Shown here piece after piece: positions 26,027 to 33,048 of a DNA stretch of 64,000 nucleotides. Below the pieces are notes generated by a model that had not been told where the DNA came from, searched no databases, and saw only the letters and a program-made list of their open reading frames with translations. Made by a program: the position numbers and the translations under genes. The stretch comes from Nocardia lijiangensis NBRC 108240 (lineage in GTDB: Bacteria > Actinomycetota > Actinomycetes > Mycobacteriales > Mycobacteriaceae): NCBI RefSeq assembly GCF_001613045.1, contig NZ_BDBP01000038.1:1-64000 (forward strand). The letters are read 5' to 3'. Position 1 is the first letter of the stretch, and each line of letters begins with the position of its first letter.

Positions 26027-26935
26027 ATGACCCGCGCACGCACCGGCAACGTCCATCCGGCCTCGAAGTCCACCCTCCCCGCAGACCGCACCTCACGCAC
26101 ACGGAGCGCCCTGATGAACACCGTCGCCACCTCGCCCTCCATCACTTCCGCCTGGACCGGAATGGTTCCCGTCGACGACACCGCGCTCGCGGTGACCGAC
26201 ACCGGTGGCACCGGCCAGGCCATCGTCTACCTCAACGGCGCCTACGCCGACCAGTCGCACTGGCGGCCGATGATTGCCGAACTCGGAACCAGCTTCCGGC
26301 ACATCACGTTCGACGAACGGGCCCGGGGCAAGTCGAAGACCTCGTCCGACTACTCCTTCGAGGCGTGTGTGCGCGATGTCGACGCCGTCCTGGCCGCCCG
26401 CGGGGTGATCGACCGGCCGATCCTGGTGGGCTGGTCCTACGGCGCGACAACCGCGGTGCACTGGGCCGAGCGAAACCCTGGCCGCGCCATGGGCGTGGTG
26501 TGCGTGGACGGTGCGATGCCCTACGGCCTGACCGGCGAGGAAGGCCGCGAACGAATCCGAAAGCTGTTCCGCCGCATGCGATTCGTACTCCCGCTTGCCC
26601 GCCCGCTCGGCATGGCCGCGAGGATGAGCGCCGACGAGCACGCCGAGGTCAATATCGAGATCAACGAGCTGGTCGCCGCCATCGCGCCGGTGCTCGACCG
26701 GGTCGTCGACCCGGTGCGGTACGTGCTCGCCACGGGTGCGAATCTCGGTGGCGGCCAAGAGGAGATGGAGGATGTGCGCGCCTCGCTCGACCCGGTGCTC
26801 GCCCGCAACCCGAACATGAGGGTGAGCGCGAAGGTCCCGAGTAACCACTCCAAGATCCTGCGCAAGGACTTCCGCGCGGTCGCCGAGGCCGTCCGCGAAA
26901 CGGTTATGGAAGCAACAGCATCCGCAGGGCGCTGA
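26027..26935 (+). CDS. Alpha/beta hydrolase
   Basis: 302 residues from the ATG at 26027, chosen for the strong GGAGGA at about 26016; a later in-frame ATG at 26114 is possible since the first 30 residues look unstructured. The nucleophile elbow is GWSYG (Ser137), after an oxyanion region LNGAYADQSHW and the FDERARGKS segment. A late NHS in SNHSK could supply the catalytic His. Substrate unknown. It heads a TetR-controlled rightward cluster with an SDR enzyme. Confidence 0.87.
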   Translation: MTRARTGNVHPASKSTLPADRTSRTRSALMNTVATSPSITSAWTGMVPVDDTALAVTDTGGTGQAIVYLNGAYADQSHWRPMIAELGTSFRHITFDERARGKSKTSSDYSFEACVRDVDAVLAARGVIDRPILVGWSYGATTAVHWAERNPGRAMGVVCVDGAMPYGLTGEEGRERIRKLFRRMRFVLPLARPLGMAARMSADEHAEVNIEINELVAAIAPVLDRVVDPVRYVLATGANLGGGQEEMEDVRASLDPVLARNPNMRVSAKVPSNHSKILRKDFRAVAEAVRETVMEATASAGR

Positions 26936-26970
26936 CGGCACCTGCCATCTCCAGACGAAAGGAATTTCCA

Positions 26971-27849
26971 TTGTCCAGAACCTGGTTCATCACCGGCGCC
27001 AATCGCGGTCTCGGCCGAGCGTTCACCGTGGCGGCGCTGGCTGCCGGCGACACCGTCGTCGCGACCGCCCGCGATCCGCAGACCATGTCCGACCTCGCCA
27101 CTGAGCGACTCACGGTGCTGCCGCTGGATGTTCGCGACCGCGATCAGGTATTCGCCACGGTGGCCAAGGCATTCGACGTCACCGGCCGCGTCGACGTACT
27201 CGTCAACAATGCAGGCTACGGACTCGTCGGCGCGCTCGAGGAACTGACCGAAACCCAGATCCGTGAGCAGATGGACACCAATTTCTATGGTGCCTTGTGG
27301 GTTTCGCAGGCCGCGCTCCCCAACCTGCGCGCGCAGGCATCCGGCCACATCGTGCAGATCTCGACGGTCGGCGCGGTCGGTTCCCTGCCGCTGTTCAGCA
27401 TGTACAACGCCAGCAAGTGGGCCCTCGAGGGCTTCAGCGCCTCCCTCGCCGACGAACTGCGCCCCTTCGGCATCAAGGTCACCCTTGCCCAGCTGGGTGG
27501 CTTCGACACCGACTGGGCCAAGTCGAGCATGAAGTTCGCCGAGGGCATCCCGGCGTATTCGGCTGTCCGCGAATCCATCCTCGGCATGCGCGACTACCCA
27601 GACATGTCGGCCTTGCCGCCAGCCGTCGAGAAAACCGCGACCGAACCCGCCTCCGATCCGGCCGCCCAGGACGAATGGGTCGAAGCCGCACCGGAAGTCG
27701 CCGCCGCCGCCCTGCTGGACCTCGTCGACGACCCGAACCCGCCGCTGCGCAAGATCATCGGCCCGAGCGCGCATCAGATGGTCGCCCTGGCTCTGGACGC
27801 TCGACGCCAGGACTACATCACCGACCCCGAATTCACCTGGCCGGCCTGA
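26971..27849 (+). CDS. Short-chain dehydrogenase/reductase
   Basis: 292 residues from TTG at 26971, with AAAGGA upstream. The classical SDR elements are present: TGANRGLGRAF for NADP(H) binding, NNAG (in VLVNNAGYG), the catalytic Ser in QISTVG, and YNASK with catalytic Tyr and Lys. The N-terminal ATARDP fits NADPH preference. The C-terminal portion is typical of the oxidoreductases annotated only as SDR family in actinomycetes. It follows the hydrolase by 35 bp, probably in the same transcript. Confidence 0.92.
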   Translation: MSRTWFITGANRGLGRAFTVAALAAGDTVVATARDPQTMSDLATERLTVLPLDVRDRDQVFATVAKAFDVTGRVDVLVNNAGYGLVGALEELTETQIREQMDTNFYGALWVSQAALPNLRAQASGHIVQISTVGAVGSLPLFSMYNASKWALEGFSASLADELRPFGIKVTLAQLGGFDTDWAKSSMKFAEGIPAYSAVRESILGMRDYPDMSALPPAVEKTATEPASDPAAQDEWVEAAPEVAAAALLDLVDDPNPPLRKIIGPSAHQMVALALDARRQDYITDPEFTWPA

Positions 27850-27852
27850 TAG

Positions 27853-27950
27853 CTCGTCGGCGACACGAGGGCTACGCCGATCTCACCCACCTCGAATTGC
27901 TCGGGACGACTACCTTCAAATCCGACGTGCACCGCCTCGCCCCGCGCTGA
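27853..27950 (+). pseudogene. Possible gene-end remnant after the SDR gene
   Basis: In a different frame from the SDR, the peptide HEGYADLTHLELLGTTTF followed by KSDVHRLAPR and a stop reads like the end of a protein, but no start, family or full domain is present. It could equally be chance. I record it because the surrounding spacer also contains other gene fragments. Confidence 0.25.
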
Positions 27951-27977
27951 TCACCAACGACCAGCGATGTCTTCGGT

Positions 27978-28032
27978 GATCGCCCGGGCGGTCTGTACCC
28001 GGGCGCTCCGGGTGCAGACCACCCGGGCGATC
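27978..28032 (+). other. Long leader stem-loop upstream of the RibD-like gene
   Basis: GATCGCCCGGGcGGTCTG (27978-27995) pairs with 28015-28032 with one mismatch. The 19-nt loop is itself able to fold (ACCCGG with CCGGGT). A further cccgggcg copy follows at about 28037. The structure ends about 40 bp before the AGGAGGA ribosome-binding sequence of the next gene, so it would lie in its 5' leader if transcription starts upstream; it could also be an intercistronic terminator. Confidence 0.65.
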
Positions 28033-28083
28033 AGTACCCGGGCGGTCACCAGCGGTCTCCGCTTTCAGATCTCAGGAGGAATT

Positions 28084-28659
28084 TTGACACGTGAACTGGT
28101 CTATACAGGCTTCATGTCGCTGGACGGTGTAGTGGACTCACCGGGCGGCAAGGCGGAGGGGCACCGCAGCGGCGGCTGGGTGATGGACACCGAGTTCGTA
28201 CCCGAGGCCTACTCGCTCAAGGGCGAAGAACTCGCCGACACGACCGCGCTGATGTTCGGCCGGCGCAGCTACGAGGCGTTCGCCCCGTTCTGGCGCGACT
28301 CCGCCGACCATGCCGCGTACAAGGAACTTCCCAAGTACGTGGTGTCGACCAGCCTCACCGACGACGCCGTGATCGATGGATGGGGTCCGATCACGATCCT
28401 GCGGTCGATCGACGACATCGCCGCTTTGAAGCAGAGCGAGAGTGGCGCCATCTTCATCCACGGCAGCGCCGAGCTGGCCAGGCGTCTGTCGGACGCCGAT
28501 CTGATCGACCGGTACAACCTGCTGGTGTTCCCGGTGCTGCTGGGGGAGGGCAAGAGCCTGTTCAGCAGGGCCGACCGGGACAAGCAGCAGCTGCGCCTGC
28601 GGGATTCCGCGACTTACTCCAACGGAGTGGCCAAGCTCGTCTACGACGTCGTGCGCTGA
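28084..28659 (+). CDS. Dihydrofolate reductase family / RibD C-terminal-like reductase
   Basis: 191 residues. The start is TTG at 28084, five bases after an optimal AGGAGGA. The N-terminus TRELVYTGFMSLDGVVDSPGG is the standard beginning of this family. MFGRRSYEAFAPFW and KYVVSTSLTD follow, then the nucleotide-binding-type IFIHGSAELARRLSDADLID and LLVFPVLLGEGKSLF. Such proteins are stand-alone NADPH-dependent reductases related to the RibD reductase domain; the substrates of most are unknown. It closes the TetR-linked cluster. Confidence 0.88.
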   Translation: MTRELVYTGFMSLDGVVDSPGGKAEGHRSGGWVMDTEFVPEAYSLKGEELADTTALMFGRRSYEAFAPFWRDSADHAAYKELPKYVVSTSLTDDAVIDGWGPITILRSIDDIAALKQSESGAIFIHGSAELARRLSDADLIDRYNLLVFPVLLGEGKSLFSRADRDKQQLRLRDSATYSNGVAKLVYDVVR

Positions 28660-28675
28660 GCAGGATCGAGCGCGA

Positions 28676-28800
28676 TCACACGCGGCCTTCGTTGAACTGC
28701 CGTGCGGTACGCCCGACGTACCGTCGCGGCACGCGGGCTAGATGGAGTTCGTCGTAGTACCCGAGGTTGTTGCCGACATCGCTGGGGTGCTCACCCTGCG
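28676..28800 (-). pseudogene. C-terminal remnant of an AraC-type regulator
   Basis: The minus frame ending at a TGA at 28676 reads SDVGNNLGYYDELHLARV then PRRYVGRTARQF and NEGRV. This aligns with the second helix-turn-helix and C-terminus of AraC regulators (pattern LGYYDxxHLxRxFRRYxGxTPRQF). An in-frame stop lies at about 28800, so only some 40 residues remain. It shows that a regulator gene once occupied the spacer right of the RibD-like gene. Confidence 0.6.
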
Positions 28801-28807
28801 GTCAGCA

Positions 28808-28847
28808 GCACCGCGGCAGATCGGGCGCGCTCGATCTGCCGCGGTGC
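28808..28847. terminator. Perfect 16-bp hairpin in the gene-poor spacer
   Basis: GCACCGCGGCAGATCG (28808-28823) pairs perfectly with 28832-28847 around an 8-nt loop. No U run follows on either strand. It lies 150 bp past the RibD-like stop, so it may be a terminator for that cluster or a structured scar. Between it and 29222 no gene is supported apart from att-like copy C. Confidence 0.6.
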
Positions 28848-29030
28848 GCCATGGGCGGGGCCCATCGCCGCCGGAAACGACGCTCGAGAATCCCGCGGAG
28901 ATGTTGACGCGGTAATGGAGCCATTACAGGACGTTCAGAGCCGAGTCAGCCGCCACGTTCGCGGCCAGAGGTTATTCGGCTCACGGAACGTGAGGCAAGC
29001 TGTGAGCAAGGCATTGACGTGCAGCGATTG

Positions 29031-29063
29031 AATGTCAAGGGGGTCGAGTTCGGCTTCAACGTC
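29031..29063 (+). repeat. att-like copy C of the ychF 3' end
   Basis: GTCGAGTTCgGCTTCAACG then TC at 29043-29063 matches 20 of 21 bases of the ychF 3' end. The left flank aatgtcaagggg matches that of copies A and B. Upstream at 28967-28982, agaggttattcggctc repeats the motif found before copy A. It marks the right edge of the TetR-hydrolase-SDR-reductase module. Confidence 0.72.
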
Positions 29064-29222
29064 CAGGGCGTCCTGAACCCACTGCCGCAAGTGTGTTTCC
29101 GCAGCTCACACCGTGCAGTCGCGGGCCGGCCGAGCTGAAGTCATCGGAGGCGCGCAGAACGTAGGCGTATGCAGCCCGGGTGTCGTCCCGATGTCTTCGG
29201 TCACCAGAGAGACGTCAGCGGC

Positions 29223-29765
29223 TCAAAGGTCTTCAGGTCGATTGGGGTCACTGCTGCGGCCACTGTCCTGATCACCGTCGGTGCCGGATCCCTCGCCCGC
29301 CTTGGGTCCAATTCTGCGCGGTCTGGGCATGCGCCGGATGGCGGCGGCCGGGGCATCGTCACCAGCTCGTTTCCGTCGCAATGCGGCGAGATCGACGACA
29401 TTTCCGTGATGCTCGGTGTTGCCCGGAGCATCCTCCGGGGCGGGGTGCCGCGCGGCACCGGGGTCGACCGGCCACACCCCTGTCTCGAGCTGCAGTTCTG
29501 ACCGCAGCACGGGCCGGGTCGGGGCAGGATCGTAGACGGAGCCTTCCGAACGCCAAGGTTGGTGGGGATGGTCGTCGGCTTCTGAAACTCGCCGCGGTCG
29601 ACGCGGAAGCCGGGTGACCTTCGACGTGCCGTCTCCCGCCTCGGAGGAACCGGCCTCGGAAGACTTCATACCTTCCAGCCGTCTGCGCAACCGTTCCACC
29701 GCATCGAACCTCGTCCCGCCGGACTCCGGCTGGGATCCCCGGTCCGGTCCTTCCCGGTCCGACAT
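29223..29765 (-). CDS. Hydrophilic hypothetical protein, unrecognised
   Basis: 180 residues from the ATG at 29765 (MSDREGPDRGS). The sequence is rich in Arg, Asp, Pro and Gly with no membrane segment and is probably largely disordered. A short helix-like stretch FDAVERLRRRLEGMK is near the N-terminus and NVVDLAALRRKRA lies late. About 70% of third codon positions are G or C, lower than core genes but above random. It begins 4 bp after the stop of a 36-residue ORF, suggesting one transcript. I cannot assign a family. Confidence 0.45.
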   Translation of the reverse strand: MSDREGPDRGSQPESGGTRFDAVERLRRRLEGMKSSEAGSSEAGDGTSKVTRLPRRPRRVSEADDHPHQPWRSEGSVYDPAPTRPVLRSELQLETGVWPVDPGAARHPAPEDAPGNTEHHGNVVDLAALRRKRAGDDAPAAAIRRMPRPRRIGPKAGEGSGTDGDQDSGRSSDPNRPEDL

Positions 29766-29769
29766 CGAG

Positions 29770-29880
29770 CTAGCCGCCGACGAGTGCCGTGGCACCCGTC
29801 GGCGCCACGATCGCCGGTACCCCGGGCTGATCTCTGAGCTTTTTCCTGATTGCGTCGATCACGTCCGTATTCTCCCTCAA
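29770..29880 (-). CDS. Candidate 36-residue peptide gene ending in Gly-Gly
   Basis: TTG at 29880 is preceded at suitable distance by AGGAA. The peptide has an amphipathic, charged first half (RENTDVIDAIRKKLRDQ) and a hydrophobic, Pro/Gly/Ala second half (GVPAIVAPTGATALVGG). A GTG seven codons in (29862) is an alternative start. It stops four bases before the hypothetical gene above. The leader-then-hydrophobic layout recalls peptide precursors, but no modifying enzyme or peptidase-transporter is adjacent, so this stays a guess. Confidence 0.35.
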   Translation of the reverse strand: MRENTDVIDAIRKKLRDQPGVPAIVAPTGATALVGG

Positions 29881-30023
29881 CCGCCATTTCCTGCTCTGTC
29901 GCACCGAGCACCGAAGCCAGGCTCGCGCGCCGTCGCCCACGTGGTGAATCCACGATAACCGGCTATATGGGCGCGTCCACCCCTGGAGAGGGAGGCAGCC
30001 CCGTTCGAGCCGGGCCGGGTCCG

Positions 30024-30047
30024 GGCGGGCCGTTTGTGCGGCCCGCC
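30024..30047 (-). terminator. Hairpin after the 30.1-30.8 kb hydrolase
   Basis: GGCGGGCCG (30024-30032) pairs perfectly with CGGCCCGCC (30039-30047) across a 6-nt loop, 35 bp past the hydrolase stop on the minus strand. Confidence 0.6.
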
Positions 30048-30081
30048 GAGCCGGAGCCCAGGGTAGTGCGGTGCGAGCGTT

Positions 30082-30843
30082 CTATCCGGAGGTGCGGACG
30101 GTAGCGCGGATGGTCGCCGCGCACAGCGCCGGGTCATCGATCATCGGGACGTGCCCGACGCCGGGGAGTTCTGTGTATCGCGCATCGGGGATGCGTTCCC
30201 GTGCGATCGCTCCGTTCACCGAGGGTGGAAAGATGCGGTCCTTCTCCGACCAGGCAAGTGTGATGGGGCATGGCAGGGTGGGCAGGGGGGCGACGCTTTC
30301 GTCGGTGCTCAGTATGTCGTAGGCGGCGGGGCAGTCGACGAGATCGTGTACGGCGCCGAGCGCCTGGGTTCTGGTGAGGCGATCGCCGTGTACCGCAACA
30401 TCATTCATGATCAGTTTGCGGATGGCAGCCGAGCGCAGCAGCACCGGGGTGATTCTGTGTCCGGCGTCTGCGAGTCGTTTCGTGCGGCGGAGCTTGGTGG
30501 TGGCGGTGGTTTCGTCGGGGGTGCCGGGCGTCCAGAATCCTGCCGGGGACAGTGCACAGACCGAGCGGGCGCGTCCACGGCGGGCGAGTTCGATGCCGAT
30601 CCAGCCCCCCAGCGAGTTTCCGGCGATGTGCACCGTGCTCAGGCCGCGTTCGTCGAGCAGTTGTTCGGTGACATCGGTGAGGTGCTCGATCGTCGCCGTG
30701 CCCTCGATGCGAGGTCCTCCACGGTGCCCGGCGGCGGTGGGCACGAGGAGCTCGAACTCGTCGGCGAGCAGCGGAACGACTTCGTCCCAGGCGGCGGCCG
30801 ACATCGTCACGCCGTGCAACAGCAGTAAGGGGTCTTTGTTCAC
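30082..30843 (-). CDS. Alpha/beta hydrolase
   Basis: 253 residues. It starts with LLLLHGVTMSAAAWDEVVPLL, the oxyanion-hole HG motif, then has the nucleophile elbow GNSLGG (Ser77). The late acid lies in WSEKDRIFPPS and the catalytic His in LPGVGHVPMIDDP. This is a complete Ser-Asp-His hydrolase of the kind that acts on small esters or haloperoxidase-like substrates; the substrate is unknown. It is divergent from another alpha/beta hydrolase 255 bp away, and the two are not close paralogues. Confidence 0.9.
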   Translation of the reverse strand: MNKDPLLLLHGVTMSAAAWDEVVPLLADEFELLVPTAAGHRGGPRIEGTATIEHLTDVTEQLLDERGLSTVHIAGNSLGGWIGIELARRGRARSVCALSPAGFWTPGTPDETTATTKLRRTKRLADAGHRITPVLLRSAAIRKLIMNDVAVHGDRLTRTQALGAVHDLVDCPAAYDILSTDESVAPLPTLPCPITLAWSEKDRIFPPSVNGAIARERIPDARYTELPGVGHVPMIDDPALCAATIRATVRTSG

Positions 30844-31060
30844 AAGCAGTTGCTCCGACCGAACTGAGGACTCAGGAAGGCGCTGGAGTCAGCCGATTCG
30901 GTGCCAGCGCATCTGCGCAGTCTGCGTACGAGCAGTGTTGCTGTCAACATGATCGAGGGTTCGTTGCGGTGGCGGTGGGAGGGGGCCTGCTGGGACCATG
31001 GCGGCGGGCGTCATTGCGGGCCGTCCGGCGGCTGTCGACACCGTACTGCCGCAGGCGAGC

Positions 31061-31084
31061 TTGACCCTGACGCTACGTAAGGGT
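31061..31084 (+). promoter_or_regulatory. MerR-type operator/promoter upstream of hydrolase-merR
   Basis: TTGACC at 31061-31066 overlaps the palindrome ACCCTgACG-cta-CGTaAGGGT (31064-31084). A GC-rich palindrome inside an over-long promoter spacer is the signature arrangement for MerR activators, and the sequence resembles actinobacterial MerR sites of the CTTGACCCT type. The expected -10 hexamer is weak. The merR gene at 32040 is the likely regulator. Confidence 0.65.
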
Positions 31085-31098
31085 TGGAGCCTTGTCGC

Positions 31099-32001
31099 AT
31101 GACGAACAACAGCAGTTCCTCGGCGAGGCTCGCTCCGCCGGTCGGCGGGTTCCAGGAGATCGACGGCCGCAGCATTTTCGTGCATCGATCGGGCAGCGGC
31201 GGACCGGCAGTCGTGTTCCTGCCGGGCGCGAGCGCGGTCGGTCTGGACTATTTCGGTGTCCAGCAACAGGTTTCGCAGTTCACCGCCGCCGTGGTGTACG
31301 ACCGGGGCGGTACGGGGTACAGCGATCCCCTCCCGCTGCCGCGCACCGCCGCGGCGGTCGCCGTGGAACTGCACGAGCTGCTGAAAGCTCAGAACATCCC
31401 CGCCCCCTACATTCTCGCCCCCCACTCGCTCGGCTGCTTCTACGCGCATCGGTTCGCGCAGCTGTACCCGCGGGACGTGGCCGGGCTGGTCTGGTTGGAC
31501 GGTCTGCACCGCGACTGGGACGACTTCATGCCGCCCGCGATGCAGCTGGCCGCGGCCGAGCAGATGGGAACTGATCTGGAGCAGCTCGGACAGCTGCGCC
31601 CTGCCCTGCGCGAGGAGCGTGCCGAGTTGCTCGCGGACTACCCGGAGCACGTCCGGCGGGCGCTGATCGAGGCCAAGGAGACCGACGAATGGATCGGGGT
31701 CGGCATCGCCGAGCGCAGCAATTTGACCGAACTGGCCACCGAACTGCGGGCAGGGCCGAACCTTCCTGATGTCCCGGTGGTCGCGCTCAGCGTGCTGGGC
31801 ACCGACCCCGCCCAGCAGGCGGAGACGCTGCAGAAGATGCATGACGGCAGGAGGCGAATGGATGCGGCCTTGGTGAGCGCGGTCTCGCACGGCGAACAGC
31901 GCATTCTCTCCGACACCGTGCACCACCGGCTCTGCTTCGACCGCCCCGATGCCGTGGTCAAGGCGGTCCGCGACGTCGTCGACCTGGCGGCTCGCCCCTA
32001 G
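31099..32001 (+). CDS. Alpha/beta hydrolase
   Basis: 300 residues from the ATG at 31099. The oxyanion region is VVFLPGASAVGLDYF, followed by VVYDRGGTGYSDP and the nucleophile elbow PHSLG (Ser110). The long cap region contains many acidic residues. Only 38 bp separate it from the merR gene, and a MerR-type operator lies directly upstream, so the pair forms a self-regulated module. The substrate is unknown; the pairing suggests a toxic or xenobiotic inducer. Confidence 0.88.
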   Translation: MTNNSSSSARLAPPVGGFQEIDGRSIFVHRSGSGGPAVVFLPGASAVGLDYFGVQQQVSQFTAAVVYDRGGTGYSDPLPLPRTAAAVAVELHELLKAQNIPAPYILAPHSLGCFYAHRFAQLYPRDVAGLVWLDGLHRDWDDFMPPAMQLAAAEQMGTDLEQLGQLRPALREERAELLADYPEHVRRALIEAKETDEWIGVGIAERSNLTELATELRAGPNLPDVPVVALSVLGTDPAQQAETLQKMHDGRRRMDAALVSAVSHGEQRILSDTVHHRLCFDRPDAVVKAVRDVVDLAARP

Positions 32002-32039
32002 ACTCGGCACATTCACGTTTCACGAAGACGAGGGGGACG

Positions 32040-32777
32040 GTGCTCACGATCAGTCAGCTCGCGGCGACCGCCGGCGTGACTGTTCGCACCGTTCGCCACT
32101 ATCACCACGTCGGCCTGTTGCCCGAGCCCGAGCGTGATGCCTCCGGCTACCGCCGCTACAACGCGCAAGCGGCGGTGGATCTCATCCGGATCAGGACCCT
32201 CGCCGATGCCGGTGTTCCGCTGGCCCGTATCGGCGCGCTGCTGCATGCACAGCCGACCGAATTCGCCTCGGCCATCACCGACATCGACACCGAATTGCAG
32301 CGCAAGATCGACCAGCTGACCGAATACCGCCGCCGGATCGCCGAACTGGCAAGCGGCGAAAGACTTGTCCTGCCCCCGGAGGTGGTCGCCATCCTGAACC
32401 GGATGCGCAGCCTCGGGGTCAGCGAACAGCGGGTACGACTCGAGCGCGACTCGTGGATCCTGATGCAGGCACTGGACCCGCGCGCCATGCCGCTTCGGAT
32501 ACGCGAGAAGAACGCCGGCTTCGACGATCCCGAGACGACGCGCCTGTATCTCGCCTGCGATCAATCGGTCGACTGGGATCCGGACGATCCACGCCTGGAT
32601 CAGCTCATCGACGACCTGGACGCATGGGAGATCGAACACGAACGGGACAGCAGCCAGGCGGGCTATCTGAAGCTGGTCTCTTCCCGGATCTCCGAGGCAT
32701 CGCCGGCATGGGAACGCATCATCGATGCGCTTGCCCACCGCGCAAAGCGGCGCCGAACCGCCGGGTACGACAGCTGA
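32040..32777 (+). CDS. MerR family transcriptional regulator
   Basis: 245 residues from GTG at 32040. The N-terminal winged helix reads ISQLAATAGVTVRTVRHYHHVGLL, then the wing YRRYNAQAAVDLIRIRTL, and a dimerisation helix (about 90-120). The remaining roughly 125 residues form a C-terminal effector domain without the metal-binding Cys pattern of metal sensors, which favours a small-molecule ligand. It likely activates the upstream hydrolase gene through the palindrome at 31064-31084. Confidence 0.92.
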   Translation: MLTISQLAATAGVTVRTVRHYHHVGLLPEPERDASGYRRYNAQAAVDLIRIRTLADAGVPLARIGALLHAQPTEFASAITDIDTELQRKIDQLTEYRRRIAELASGERLVLPPEVVAILNRMRSLGVSEQRVRLERDSWILMQALDPRAMPLRIREKNAGFDDPETTRLYLACDQSVDWDPDDPRLDQLIDDLDAWEIEHERDSSQAGYLKLVSSRISEASPAWERIIDALAHRAKRRRTAGYDS

Positions 32778-32787
32778 AGCCAGCACC

Positions 32788-32825
32788 ACTGAGCCCCCAT
32801 CCAAGGTCTCGGGTGGGGGTTCGGT
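32788..32825 (+). terminator. Terminator after merR, similar to that of ychF
   Basis: ACTGAGCCCCCATCC (32788-32802) pairs with GGGTGGGGGTTCGGT (32811-32825), using several G-U pairs, followed by cgttcggg. The left arm shares 14 contiguous bases (CTGAGCCCCCATCC) with the ychF terminator at 20675. Confidence 0.75.
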
Positions 32826-33048
32826 CGTTCGGGTGCGACCCGGCTGGTCTGCTCGCCCGCGTCGTCGGCGGTCGACGAAATCTGCTCGTCCGGATCCGTT
32901 TCGTCCGGATCCGGACCGGATCTACGGGCTTCCGATCTGCGGTTGATTGGGCATCAGGCAAAAACGCCGACCCGGAAGGGCGACAACCACCGGGGCCGAA
33001 TCGATGGAGTGGGAAACCCTCGGCTCCGTCAACCGAAGGAGCAGAACA

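Noticed and set aside
23991..29063. The ychF-like copies as decayed ychF pseudogenes
   Set aside because: Only about 20-45 bp at the very end match, the left flanks are shared with each other but not with ychF, and no upstream ychF sequence remains, which fits att scars better than gene decay.
29770..29880. A lasso-peptide or lanthipeptide precursor
   Set aside because: The peptide has no Cys, no suitable leader-core pattern, and no cyclase, protease or lanthionine synthetase is nearby.
20700..33000. An integrase, transposase or IS inverted repeats in the accessory region
   Set aside because: No reading frame showed tyrosine-recombinase, serine-recombinase or DDE motifs, and no terminal inverted repeats were found by eye.
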